64,000 nt of DNA from Cristatella mucedo (lineage: Eukaryota; Bryozoa; Phylactolaemata; Cristatellidae), in the NCBI GenBank assembly GCA_009760855.2, contig WPIO01000066.1:1014501-1078500 (forward strand), given 5' to 3'. The notes under the pieces are model-generated. The model was not told the origin of the DNA and made no database searches. It saw nothing but the letters and a program-made list of their open reading frames with translations. Made by a program: the position numbers and the translations under genes. This document shows positions 33,691 to 46,361 of this stretch, one piece after another. Numbering within the stretch: the stretch's first letter is position 1; every line of letters starts with the position of its first letter.

Positions 33691-36600
33691 TCCTACTTAA
33701 ATGGGGGTGCCTACTTGTCATGTTAGTGCATCTTTACCAATAAGATTGCAATTAAGATTATTCAGGAAAAATAGCCTAGAAGTTATTTCACTGAATAACT
33801 CAACTATCGGTGGTCTAAAGCTTACAATCCCATATTTCGTACTGAATTTTACTGTTACGATGACTTCACAATAATTTGCACACGGAACGGCACTTGAAAT
33901 TTCAACGTGTTGTATTCTTGTCGTTCAGCATGCATATTAAACCGAAAAAAATTTGCAAGATCATACACCAGACTTCGTTATAATGGCAATTAGGAGTCTC
34001 GGTTAGCAAGAGTCCTTGAAGGAGCAACAGTCCAGCATAGCAAGCGAAAAAAAGACGGTCAAGGGTGTGCGTTAGAAAGATGGCCGCCACTGCCTTTATT
34101 AGGAAGCATACGGATTCCTAACGCTCGAAATAAATTTAATTTAAAAGACCTCAATTTCGCTCAAGTGGCTGGTTTATTGTAATAAAAGTTAATTTACAGT
34201 GCAGATTTTCACGATAATACAACTTCCGTTAAAACCTTTTAGCCATCGTTTAAAAACCTGCTGGAAAATTCTTAGACACATACTATTTACCCACTTAGCA
34301 TCTAGCATACAATTTAATTCAGTGCATATATCGTATTGCACTCTCGTTCGAAGCAGTGCTTTATTACTTACAATATAGTCAACATCTAATATCGAGCGCC
34401 ACACCTAAGGCAACTTATTCCCTCGTTAAAACTTCGCACGAAAAAATCTTTCTACCGTTGCCAGAACAAATGAAATTCTTGGGATGAATAAACTGAAAGG
34501 TTTCGGTGTGAGCGTTCGTCGCTTTACTCAACAGTTACCTTCCAAGGTCAAAAGCCAATGGGTAAATTCGTAAAAATATGACTTAACAAAAAAAGCATAA
34601 AAAAATGGCTACATAGGCACACGTAAATTTAGGGAATCCAACCACTTATTGCTCATATTGCTTATGGAAGAGCTTTATTAGGTGGTACTACAGCCTTGAT
34701 CTTACCTCGCCAACTATTCTGAACCTCATACAAGTTGATATCTCGAGGCCTTTTAGAATCTGAAAAAAATTAGTCAGAATTCAGTCAAGATGTCAAATTA
34801 ACACACCTAATAGCTATTAGCAGTACAGTAATTACAGAATTTGCGGCACGCAGACATAAGAAAACCTATTGTGTGAAAACCTAATATTTGCCTTCAAGGA
34901 CACTTGATAATTGCTTTACTAAATAGGCGCATTTTAGCCTTCACGATTAAAGTAAGTTAAATCTAATTTTAGTCCAGAATATTGAAAAAAGATACATTTT
35001 TAAATGTCGTGAATAATATAGACGTAATTTATCGTTTGTAGTGAATACAGGCTTTAGTAGAAATAACGACATATAGGCAGTCACAAGTTAGATTTAAGCT
35101 TGGTCGCTGGCCGGAGCTACGCATGATCACTTAGAACGACACATAGCAGGATGCGATGTGAAATGCGATAATAGGTCTGGGTCTGAACATTAAAATAAAG
35201 TGTCCGAAAAATTGAATTTCAACGGGGAAGCTTTAAATCGTGTTAGTTGCCTCATGGGAATTAAGCAAAGATTGATGAATTGAGGTGTTACAAACCTGTC
35301 GCAATGCTTAGGAAAGCCTAATACAGTAAGAACAAGTGCGGCGATTGCTGACTTAATATTAAATAGCATTCAGAGAGTAAATCAGTTAGTTATTGACGAC
35401 TTAAGACGACCTATCTATTCTTTGTTTGGTAATTTATTACATATTTGGTAACCCATAACTGCTTCATTGATTGAGTTTGTTAAAGCTCATAAAACCACAT
35501 TCCACAGTTTCCGCTTTCTATTTGCGCAAGCTCATAAAGTAGCATGTTATAGTCTTGAGAAGGATTAAAGAGGATTTATTCTATTCAAGTCGCGTTCTTC
35601 AGGACTTAATTAAAGACCCCAATTTAGGTATTGAAAGAAAATTTGAGATCTGAATATAGCCATATCACACACCGCTTAAGTTAAAGCTTGAAACACAAAT
35701 GGGATTTAGTAATCAATCCTAAACGGGTAGATATCGCTTTGCAATCTTTCCAGACCATATCCGTAGCTATTCTAGTTTAGTTGCATTTTACAGTGAATAG
35801 AACACGAGAGATTGCAATAAGCTGCCATAAGAAAAATGTCACTGAAAAGAAGCGATCGCAGCAACCATTGTAAGCCGATCTGTTGCTAAATACTTTGGGA
35901 GTGCCAAACAATAAAGTCTTTACTTAGATGCTTGGCAAGCCGAGCTTAACGTGCCTGAAATTTGCGTACTAAAGCTCACACTGCTCTTACAGTTGCTGGT
36001 CAGTGCTCAGGTCAGGGTCGGAAGAATACTGCAGACAAAGCTTTGGGACATTGGTAGCTATTTTATGAATTTGCTATGGTAACCGGAAATGCACTCTTTC
36101 AAATAACACTTGAGGTAAGCATTCAACAATAGTGAATATCCTTCTCAGGCACATACAAATCGACGCAAAATTGGCTTCCATTAGAAAAACGACCAGAATT
36201 TTTTTTTTAAAGAAAAAGTCAGCCCAACTTCTGACAAGACAGAAGAACATTACGAATATAGTGATTAGCATATGCAAAGACCCCTGAAGCTACCTCTACA
36301 ATATATTGTCTAATTCTAATTTAATCACTCAACTTTTATTCACAACTCTCATTCAATCAGTGGGTTATCAGTTGGGAGCCGCAAACCACGCATGAATAAA
36401 TAATGGTCCTTCGGAAAATTTGAGAAGACCCTGAGCCCAGCTTTGACTGCAGTGACGCTGGAAACCATTTCACCACCTGCTGTTAAAAGCCTGCTTTAGC
36501 TCATAGATGCACATGTCGTTGTTCCAGCGTATACATTAAAAGGGGAATCGGTTGACTAGTAATTTCTCGTCTATACTCTGAGGTGGCTTCTTTTCAAGCT

Positions 36601-37019
36601 TAGCAACTGCTTTGCATGTCAACCTTGGTGGCTAATCCACAGGAGGTGGAAAGTTACTGGGATCAGGCCGTTGGGGACACTAGGGTAAACACAGTTCAAC
36701 TAATGCTGCTACAGCAGGAGACCACAACTTAAGTCTTTGGTGCAGCAGTCCTATTTATTTTTAACGTCTCCCTCTCTCTCCTCCCCACTCTCTCACCCAC
36801 TGATCTGTGCATATAAATAGTTTCCCTCGGGAAGGTCTAGTAGCTGGTGTTTAGGTAGACTTGTTCGAACAAATTCGTGCCAAGCTTGCTGGGGCAGGAT
36901 GGAGTGCAGCTGTTGTCGCCTCTAGAAACAATTTAGCCTGGCCCATAGTGCATAAAAAGTAAGTCTGACCAGGACATGCATGCATCTCATTCTTCAAGTC
37001 GTCAAATCTTCTAGTCCAG
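33691..37019. other. 3.3 kb AT-rich stretch without recognised content
   Basis: No LINE-A, LINE-B, SINE-A or SINE-B sequence, only short frames (at most 71 codons) and no RNA gene signature. It may be single-copy intergenic or intronic DNA. The stretch 36,760-36,800 is CT-rich. Confidence 0.4.
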
Positions 37020-37380
37020 GGGTCGGCAAACATCTCGGATTACTGAGCTATTTCAGGAAGTTTAGACGGGACACAAAAAGAGACCACGCCCACTCCTTCG
37101 GGCCGTGGGTGTGGCCGTAGTCAGACGAACAGGCCTGCAATCACTTTACACCTACAGACGAGCATGGCAATTAGTGCAGTCGATGTTCATCGCTCCTCGC
37201 CGGCCAGGCGCTTCTGCTGCATAAAGTGGTTTAAATTAGTTCCAAAACTAAACGCTAGTCACAGCTTGAGCTGCAATCAGTAGTAACCGGTGCAGGTGGT
37301 GGTGGGGGAAAGCGCGACCATTTAAATCAAGCTGGATCTAACAATAAATAACTTGGGGTGGGCGTTAGGTCGAACAGGAG
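37020..37380. mobile_element. hAT-like terminus
   Basis: CAGGGGTCGGCAAAC at about 37,017-37,031 is the hallmark terminal sequence of many hAT (Charlie-type) DNA transposons. The following GC-richer 350 bp differs from the surroundings. I did not find the opposite end (GTTTGCCGACCCCTG) or a transposase, so the right boundary is a guess. Confidence 0.4.
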
Positions 37381-37494
37381 TACTAGGTAAGCCGTATCTG
37401 ACCTAAAGGCCGGAGTTTACATAACCTTGCAATATTTCTAGTCATCAAACCTTGCAGACCACTTTGAGACACCAGCTTCGTTAATGTAATATAT

Positions 37495-37630
37495 CTCCAC
37501 CGAGCTGGTTTGGTCAAGCGGTTAAGGTGCTCGCCCCGACCAAGGTCGTGAGCTCGAGCCCCAAGGCATTTGTGAAGCGCCTGGTTAAAGATTAAGTTCT
37601 CTTGGGGCGCTATATAAATATGGATTAAAT
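37495..37630 (+). mobile_element. SINE-A copy (best reference)
   Basis: tRNA-like head: A box TGGTCAAGCGG at 37,511-37,521 and B box GAGCTCGAGCC at 37,550-37,560. A linker follows, then the LINE-A-type stem-loop GAAGCGCCTGG, AGATTAAGTTCTCTTGGGG, CGCTATATAAATATGG. It is not a functional tRNA: there is no acceptor stem closure or CCA-adjacent end, and the unit is repeated three times. Confidence 0.88.
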
Positions 37631-37634
37631 TAAA

Positions 37635-40245
37635 TTTTTTCCCCGCCTGTAACTCCACAAAGTCATTAAGACAATGTGGGTGTTACGCAGAAGAGTTTTG
37701 TAAAGCTCGCTAACAGCCTAAGCGGCTTTCGGTACGCATTCGGTAGCCAACAGACTTCGTCTCACGCAACAAAGAGAAAGTGGGAAGCATAGCAGAGTCA
37801 GAAGAGTAATTGAGGTAGTAAATAGCATAGAAGTAGCAGGTAAGGACCGCTGAAAAAGATGTGCCATAGTCGGCAGTGGGAAAGTAGTTGTCGTTGCGTA
37901 AGAATTGTGGAAGCGAGTTCCACAGTCTAGGACCTGCAAAGCTAAAGCTTCTGTCGCCAACTGTCTTTAAGCAAAGGAATGGAACAGCTAATTTATTGTC
38001 CACACAGGACCTCAGGGCACGAACGGGCTGTAACTGATGCAGCAGTTCAGCTAGGTACGAAGGAGCCAAGCCGTGGCTGGCCTTGTGGGTCAGCGTAAGA
38101 ACTTTGCTCTGTATCCTTTGCTCAACCGGCAACCATCCTAGCTCTTTCAGCAAAGGAGAGGCGTGCTCAAACCGCTGGAATTTGAAGACCAGCCTTGCAG
38201 CCATATTCATAGTCAGCTTAGTGGCATAATAGCTTTTTTGGCAGCCAAGCCAAATGGGAATTACAATAATCAAGCCGAGACAGCACTAAAGAGCGAGTTA
38301 AATTTTTTACAAGCCACTGTGGGAGACAGCTTCTAATCTTGGACAGGGATTGGATGTGATGGCTAGCTGTAGAGGCAGTCTTCTGAATGAAGCTTTTGAA
38401 ATCAAAGCAGCTGTCGAACACGATACCTAGATTACGAGCACGTGGTGAAGGCCGCACAATAGCATCACCAATTAGAATAGCAAAGCTTTTTAATCCAGCT
38501 ACATGCTTAGGGCGTCCTATGAGCAGCAGTTTGGTTTTATCGTCATTTAATTTCAGGAAGTTTTCCGACATCCAGGATCGAATATTGGCAAGGCAAGCAT
38601 TCAGTTTCTCAGTTGCTGCAGCATATTCCGATGGTTTAAATGACAAATACAACTGAGTATCGTCAACATAAGAAGTGATATCCTATTCCATGGGCCTTAA
38701 TCACTTTTCCCAGAGGTTGTGTATGAATGGAGAAAGCAAGGGACCGAGTACAGACCCTTGAGGGACTCCACAGGTGACCCTTCTCATGTCTGAGACCTGA
38801 CCCCCACACGACACGGATTGAACACGATCACACAAATATGATATAAACCACGCCGGTGATTCGTCTGCCAGACTGATCGTTGTTCTCAATCGTTCAAGCA
38901 GAACTTTGTGATCAGTGGTGTCGAAGGCAGTGGAAAGATCTAGCAGAGGTAGGGCAGTGACATTCCTGTCGTCGTTGCCACGTAGAATGTTATTGTTAAC
39001 ACGGAGGAGAGCAGTTTCAGTAGAGTGCTGCCTCTTGAACCCTGATTAAAATTTTTTGGACATTCCATTATTTTCAATATGTTCAACTAGCTGCTTAGCA
39101 ACAAATTTTTCGAGAATCCTTGACAAGAACGGAAGAAAGGAAACTGGACGATAGTTTGCTAGGACCTCTGTGTCTAATTCAGGCTTTTAAGAATAGGTCT
39201 AACGATTGCCGATTTGAAGGATTTGGGGACGACCCCTTTTCCCAAAGATGCATTAAAAATCTTGGTTATAGCAAGGCTAAGATGGTCTGCTAGTGAAGAC
39301 CACAGAGATGAAGGTATAGGGTCTTCAGGAGACGAACTCTTTTTGCTAGACCTTATTAAGGCAGCCACATCACAGGCAGAAACATCGTAGAACCTTTTAA
39401 GAAAGGTCACAGGTTGAGGAACGGGGATTGATTTGGTCGGAGGGTGCCTAATGGAGGCACGAACGTGCACAATTTTTTTAGTAAAGAAGGCTGAAAGGTT
39501 TTCTGCTGAGCCCTTAATATCTGGGGAGTCAGACCTCACAGCTTTGGCCTGTAAATGGTTTACTGTCTTAGAAATCCGTTTAGTGTCCAACTGGCAAGAA
39601 TTCAGCTTTCTAATGAAAAAATAAGCCCCGTTTTTTAAGCTTCCGTGTATAAACTCGAAGGAAGTCTTTAAAATTGACTAGATCTGCCTCAGACCCCGAT
39701 TTCTTGAAACGACGTTGTAGCCTGCGCCTCACCCGACGCATCTTAAGGAGATTCTTGTAAATTGAAAAGAATCTCGACGACTTTGAACATGGATAGAGCG
39801 AACGGGAGCATGCTTGTCAAGCGCACTCCCGAGTGTCATGTTCATCGCATCAGTGATGGTATCGAGGCTGCCGGTCGAGTATGAAAGCAGATCAAGAAGA
39901 ACTGCATCACAAACATATTAAAAAAACTTGTCTATTTAAATGCTTTGTAAGTTACGTCGTTTAGCAAATTCGACATTGCCCTGTACGTACAAGGGAGCAG
40001 AAACAGTAAACGAGACCGAACAATGATCTGAGAGAGTCAGTGGGTACACCACAAAGTCAGTGGGGAGTACATCCTTAGTCATCACGAGATCTAGAATGTG
40101 GCCACCGATGTGGGTGCTATGATTAACGTGTTGGGCCAAACCAAAATTCTCCAGACAGTCAAGAAATGAGCAGACATTGAAACCAGCATTCGTGCACGAG
40201 CCCATAGGAAAAATGGAATAACAGCGGAACATTATGAATTAATGC
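37635..40245 (-). mobile_element. Longest LINE-B copy (endonuclease C-terminus to 3' end)
   Basis: Minus-strand order from the 5' end: endonuclease C-terminus with NHSTHIGGHILDLV and SDHCSVSFTV (40,150-39,990); linker (FAKRRN onward); a 138-codon intact stretch at 39,590-39,174 with SSPEDPIPSSLW and KSFKSAIVRPILK; GVPQGSVLGPLLSPF near 38,750; catalytic YVDD at 38,659-38,670; ENFLKLNDDKTKLLLIGRP; then the C-terminus, open for 187 codons at 38,273-37,710; finally the stem-loop. Known: APE endonuclease and RT catalyse target-primed reverse transcription. About five frame breaks make this copy inactive. It abuts SINE-A at 37,630. Confidence 0.93.
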
Positions 40246-42667
40246 TCTTACGACCGTTTACAGATGGTAGGATAAGTTATTGACATATGCTTGATCTAAA
40301 TTGAAAGCAGAAGGGATTCACTTAGTTATAATTTTAAAATCGCATTTGTGATTAGTTTGTATCTAGGATAGCAATCTAGGGAGCACAGATTCAGTTAACC
40401 AATGCAAAAAATTCGGGATTCATTTGCATTGAGGTGTATAACATATCGTAGCTAATAAATGTATCTGCTATGTCCTGGCAGTAGTTGTGCAGCTCCCCAC
40501 ATACAGGTAATCTGGCCAATGCCACTACGAGCTCACAGTTGGCTCAACCTGTATGACTAAACATTTCGGTCCTACTATTCGCAGTTATTGATAATGTTAT
40601 GGAAACATGTCCAACTTTACTAAAACACGGACCGTATAATTTAGTATAATCACCCGAAACCCAATTTATATAGATAGAGGTAGTCATTACGAAGAGGTTA
40701 TTTAAGGATACAATAGAAACTATACCATGCTCAGTTTATTTTTACATTTAATATATTTACCTATGTATCACGTATACCATATAATATATACACTATGAAT
40801 ACGTCTTATATTTAGTTATACTTATTATAATATACTTTACTACAAAAATTTAACTAATTTGTCAGATAAATCGATCACAAGTCTTGGGTGCGAAAATAAA
40901 GCAGTGCCTGATATGAAGGGCTAAACGCAGCTCTCGCATTATGCTTGTAGTTATGCTTTTCGGTGAATTGAAGGATGCAGCTGAACCGGTGAGACACGGC
41001 ATACAGGGTTGAAATTGTGACAAGGTTGAAAAAGTGTGCATTCTGAGCCTCATTTCTGCCGGATCCTCTGCCCATTAGACGACATAGCATGTGTATCTGA
41101 TCCGATTTAAGGTTTGTGCACTCACGAATTTTATGTAGAGCAGTGCAGTATCAGAGGCATTTCAGTTTAATATTGTCATCGTTAGTTCTTCCAGAGAGCT
41201 CTATTAAATCGAAGATAAGGTTTTAATGTGTCACAGACGCTTGCCACCGTTCGGCTGTTCGGCTCGACTTGATCTGAGGGCTAAAGAAGAAGTGCTGGCA
41301 CCGAGTTATTAGCCAGATGTGGCTGGTACCATTGAGTATCGAAGGGAACCATTTTAATTTAATTCAGCTAACGACTGTATCCTGAAAGGTCTCACCGGGG
41401 TTATACAACGCAAATTTGAAATAAGGCTGGGAACATATATTTATTTGCCGCTAGCTGTTTGTCAAAGCGTACGAGCTGTTGGCTGAGCACTAAAATACAC
41501 ACGCACTCTAAATAATAGACTTTCTAGTAGCAAGATGTGTAAATAGTTTCATGCAGTAGTGAAGTGAGGAATACAGTGTATAATGTAATGGTTTGAGGAC
41601 AGTGGAAGTTTAGATTTGCCAGATCAATATTTTAGTTCAGAATAAGGAAGGCTACTAAAATGATACTTGTAATAGCACTATGGCATTTTGATAGTATTCC
41701 ATGACCACAAAATTATACCCAACAAATTTTTGGTAGATGCAAGCGAAAAAAAGAAGTTTGATTGGAAAAAAGTGTTTTCGTTCGTGATTTATTTCTTGTG
41801 TTGAAGTCCAAAAATATCAATTTGTTATAACCTACAAACGTGTCTTAAGCTCCAAAGAAGCTCGGAAGAAATTTAAGACATTGAACTTATAGCAAGGAGC
41901 TTGCTTAGGGGCACCGATCTGAGGATACGGATATATATGAAAGATGGCAGAACTAATTTACTGTTCGCCGATCTGTAATTAGTCTGAATAAACCAATACA
42001 AATAAATGGTTATAGCACTCGTGTAGGTGTCCACGTTATAATTCTCTATATTTGCTCTCAGAAACATATATTCATCTGGCCTCGGGCTAAACCTCTAGCT
42101 ATTGCGTTTCGTCATTTGGCTGTGATACCAAGCAACAACCGATCCCTTAAAGGTAGTGCCTTCAGTTATTTGAACCTCAACCCTTGCAAATTATCGACTA
42201 CCTATGTCCGAACCTTCGAAGAAAGCCAAATTGTTCCGCGAAGCATTTATTTAACCTGTTTGAATTGCCAGTTAATAAAAGTTGGGTCAAAGCAATCAAC
42301 ATGTTAGCTCTAAGCAGGTAAAATTGATCTTTTCCGCAGATATAAATTACGTACATAAAACCATTATCTCTCAGGGCTATGCAAAAGTATTTTAAATCTC
42401 ATGCACACTTTGTAGGCTGCTAAAATGCGAGGAAATTTGTTGAATACATTGTGAGTTAGAAAAGAAGTTGAAAAGGTCAATATTGAAATTACTCCAAAAG
42501 TTGCTGCCATATTCACAAAATTAGTTTGGACCAACAAATTAACATAATATAGTAGTAAAATATAATTTCTGTGAAGATTCCAACTTTTAAAATTAAAAAA
42601 AAACGGATAATTGTTTATAGCAAGTGAAGCACGTTGAACTAATTCTATTATAATGTAGTCTTACTTA
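40246..42667. other. 2.4 kb AT-rich stretch without recognised content
   Basis: Short frames only, with a very AT-rich core at about 40,740-40,860. No repeat family from this window was recognised. Confidence 0.4.
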
Positions 42668-43645
42668 TAATAGCAGTACTGCTACTAATAATAATACACA
42701 TAATAAAGCACCATCAGTGAACTCAATATCCTCTAAGCACTTTTCATTTGCTTCGAAATAAACACGATTAAATGGTGAGTGGTATCGTGCTCGATAAACG
42801 AAATGAATAACATGGTCAGGGGTGACATGCACCGGGCCAGCATGCTATTGTGGTTAGTAGCAGCATGGCAAAAAAGCAGTGCCTGCAGCGTCCCTAAGCA
42901 AATAACGGAAGAATCGCAATGACCCAATAAAGGCTGTGACAAATATGTGCGTTTTTAATTTCTCTTGTGAATGTAGTACAGTCTGGGACGTCGTGACTCA
43001 GGTCGGGAGTGAGTTTCAGGCATTGGGAGAATACAAATTAAAGGCACTTTCCAACAGATTTAAGGTTAGTACAAGGCATAGGTAAATGGTCTTATTCCAA
43101 AAAGCGAGTTGGGTGATGCTGAGCCTGGCGTGAAGTAGATCTGATAGGTAGGCTGGAGTCAAGGAATGAAGAGACCTAAAAGTGAGTGACTAAACCTTAC
43201 ATTCGATTCGTTGCTTGAATGATAGCCAGTGCTGGTCGGCGAAAACTGGTGTGATATGCCAACTGTAGCTCTCACGGCAGACAAGCCTAGCTGCAGAGTT
43301 TTGCACGAGCTGTAAGCGCCGGTTTGCACATGCCATTATACCAGCAGGCAGTGAGTTACAGAAGTCAAGACGGGATGCCAAAAATGCACGGAACAACTTA
43401 GATGTGGTATCTCTGTCTAAGCAAGCCGAGTTTTAGCAATGTTATGTAGCTGCAAGTCGTTGAACTTGATTGTGGAGCTGATCTGGTTGTCAAAGGTAAG
43501 GCCAATTTGGAACACGATGCCTTGATTTTACACAGATTCAACCGGAGAAATACTGGCAGAGCCGATTTTAAGTGTTAAACATTAAAATTTCTGAATCGCA
43601 CTTGCTTTGCCTATAATTTATAGCTTAATTGAGACTATAGAAGGA
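42668..43645 (-). mobile_element. LINE-A 3' end
   Basis: AATAATAATACACATAATAA and a mutated stem-loop open the copy on the plus strand. The 3' UTR and RT C-terminus follow (minus-strand frame 43,396-43,190 with LASRLDFCNSLPAGIMA). It ends at the SINE-B near 43,650. Confidence 0.87.
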
Positions 43646-43649
43646 AATA

Positions 43650-43812
43650 TTCCGTGATGGCACACTAGGTAAGGCGGTTGCTTTCAAGACCTCGGGCCCG
43701 AGGTCGTGGGTTCGATTCCTGCGATGGGCGATTCTTTATCACCACTGCAAGCGGTGGTGATAGCCGTAAAGGCTCTTCTATCGCTATACAAAAAGAAGCT
43801 GTTTAATCAGCT
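43650..43812 (+). mobile_element. SINE-B copy (best reference)
   Basis: A box TGGCACACTAGG at 43,658-43,669 and a perfect B box GGTTCGATTCC at 43,709-43,719, in tRNA spacing. Then the body with an internal palindrome (CACTGCAAGCGGTG) and CGTAAAGGCTCTTCTATCGC, and the tail AGCTGTTTAATCAGCTAGGA. Too long and unstructured after the B box for a tRNA gene. Confidence 0.92.
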
Positions 43813-44699
43813 AGGATTTATTGATTCATATTCAAGGGTCTAAAAATTAATGCCTTCTTGATTCCTATTTCGGTGCACTGATATAACACAGTTTATTTTA
43901 AATAATTTAAAAGATTATGTTTATTTATCCCATTAAAAATTAATGACAGAAAAGGATATAATTGGCAAGCTTCATTCCAAATAAAGGCAAACAATTAAAC
44001 ATTTCACTGATCTCAGCTGTTCGCTAGGTTGCTGGTCTTCATGCCAACATTATTCGCTATTCTACTCCTAGCTACCTAGTGGAGGTAATTCCTCGTTATA
44101 ATTTGCTTGTAAATTGAGTTCATTTGCACATCATACAGCAGCATCATTAATCAGGTTACTTTACTGCAAGCTGTGGTCAAGTTAGATATAGCAAACAAAT
44201 GGGGGCCTGTGCAAAGTAATATCTGTCTGCATGTTTCATACGTGTTTCGCATGAAGCTACTAACTTGATTAGAGATACAATATAGAGATTTTCAACCATG
44301 AAACTAAAAATTCATTCGCATGGACCAAGTTACGAATAAAGTTTGGGCTGTCAGCTATGGTGTGAATTTCGTTTGGTCTGACTTTTGCAAGATGCATGAC
44401 AGCTCACCCCGTTTCGTTTCCCGGCTGTCAGGTCCTCTGGTTGGTTAGCTGATGCTTTAGTCGCAGCTCAATAGTAACTGCTGCTGTTAGAGGTGCTGTA
44501 CTGTCTGCTGTCTAGCTCTGATTTACTAAGGCAGCAAAGAGAGCTTGCTGAGCAGTGGCTAATCTAAAATCTACATAGGGATTAGCTGTATCTTAGTGAG
44601 CTATTCAAAAATGCCGTTACTACCCTTAATGCAATTATCATTCTTTTTGAGGCTCATCCTTATCGAGTCTCTTCAATGCAATACAGTGTTATATATATA
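43813..44699. other. No gene recognised
   Basis: Unassigned AT-rich sequence. Confidence 0.35.
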
Positions 44700-45720
44700 G
44701 GTCTGTTACCTAGCAAAGTCACACGTACCATTAAGCTGTTACGTGGGAGAGTTTTCTATAAAAAACTCAATGCCCAAGCGGATTTCCATTAGAATTTGGT
44801 AGCTACAAGACTTGTGATGCAACAAAGAGAAGTGAGAATTACATTTATCTCAGGGGAGAAGTTAAGTAGTCAGTAGCCTGACAGTAGCAAGAAAGGACGA
44901 CTGGAAAAGATGGGCAATAGTCGACATAACGAGAGTTGATGTCGTTGGGTAAGAATTGTGGATAATTTCTGCAGTCTATGATATTGAAAGGTAAATGTTC
45001 TGTCACTAACGGTAATGCTTACCGAAAGCCGCGTAGGCTGTGAGTGCGCTGCACAAGACTCTCCTGCATAACACCCACGTGGTCTTTATGACTTTGTGGA
45101 GTTACAGACGGAGGTACATTATATTACATTAAGGAAGAGGATGAATGGAACAGCTAATTTATCTTACATAGGGGACCTGAGGGTACGTGCTAGCTTAAAC
45201 TGGTGGAGCCGTTTAGCTGGCTATGAATGAGCCAAGCTTCGGGGAGCCAGATGACAGAGTTTAAGAATTCGACTCTGTATCAAATGATTGCGTGGATTCC
45301 ATCGAAGTTCCCACAGCAAGTTCAAATCATCAATCAGTTCATATCGTCCAAAGTGTGGTATTTTGTAGCTAGCCTTGCAACGATATTCATCGCCAGCTAA
45401 AATGGTTCGGCTGCGTTTTTCAGTATTCCATCTATGTGGGTAAGCATTAATACTGACGAGTCAAAAAAGGGAGGAGGTAATAGTTTTTACGATCAACCGG
45501 GGTAGACTATCTCTAATCTTACATAAGGATCGCACGCAATAGCTAGCCCTTACTATAGTTTTCTTATTGAATAAGTAAATGGTTGAAGGAGCACACTTGC
45601 ACTCAAGAGAGTGAGCTGTTTGAGTGGCCATGGCCCTGCGAATTGTGAAAGATTGAAAAGGCAGCAGGCTCATAAAATACGTAGCATGGTTCTCAGTCCA
45701 ACTGTAAGGTGTTCTCTGTT
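44700..45720 (-). mobile_element. Old LINE-B copy
   Basis: Plus-strand CATAAGCTGTTACGTGGGAGAG-like 3' end, then a diverged C-terminal coding region, split by the insertion at 45,012-45,144. It continues with segments matching WLPVEQRIQSKVL and SLSKIRSCLPQ (reverse) to about 45,720. No open frame beyond 70 codons. Confidence 0.7.
45012..45144 (+). mobile_element. Minimal LINE-B 3'-end insertion
   Basis: About 130 bp: ACCGAAAGCCGCGTAGGCTG through the stem-loop to GGTACATTATATTACATTA, in plus orientation inside the minus-oriented old LINE-B, which resumes with AGGAAGAGGATGAATGG. The target-site duplication is not clear. Confidence 0.82.
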
Positions 45721-46361
45721 CTAAGACTTAGTCGTGGGTTGGAGCCATTCAGCAGACAGTCTATCAGTGCCCAATAAAAGCCTCTGAGATAACTGCTTAG
45801 GCTTGGTACTTGCAATGTTCCTTTTAAAGTTTATGATTTCCATCAGTGCGACGTGAGTACCAAATAAAACGACGATTTTTCTTTCATTTGTATATGGCAT
45901 CACCATGCATCTGCTTCACTTGCGTGCCAGAGATATGCATACTCTTAACCTTCACTGAAAACTAAATTGCTCACATTCACAAATGAATCAAATGAGATTT
46001 AAGGAACCTAAATAATACGACCAAACCTATTAAAAATATTAGGAAAAGATATTTTAACCTAGAAATCGGTGATGACAGCCCGTAAAAGGCCTTGGCGATC
46101 ATGCATCATGTACAATCGGTATATGTTATCTGGGCCCTGTGGCTCGTGCACAATAGAAGTTTTACGAAAGAAGGCTAGGAAAGTATGTCTTTTTTACCTA
46201 AATCAGAACAGCATAAATCGGTTAGCCTTAGCAATACACTAAACAACGGGGCTGGTATTTTCGAAACTGGCCTTGGTAGCTCCACAGGCAAAGTGGTTTA
46301 TCCCCCGATGTCTACTTAGTTGCCAGGCACATTCTGAGGTTTCACTTCCATGCAGATGACT
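45721..46361. other. No gene recognised
   Basis: A 61-codon minus-strand frame at 45,906-45,721 without motif. Otherwise unassigned. Confidence 0.3.

Noticed and set aside
37501..37575. tRNA gene (Leu/Ser-like A and B boxes)
   Set aside because: The same head is repeated at 5,862 and 57,295 attached to a LINE-type tail, and no acceptor stem closes. It is a SINE.
43650..43730. tRNA gene with perfect B box
   Set aside because: Five dispersed copies share the same non-tRNA body after the B box. It is SINE-B.
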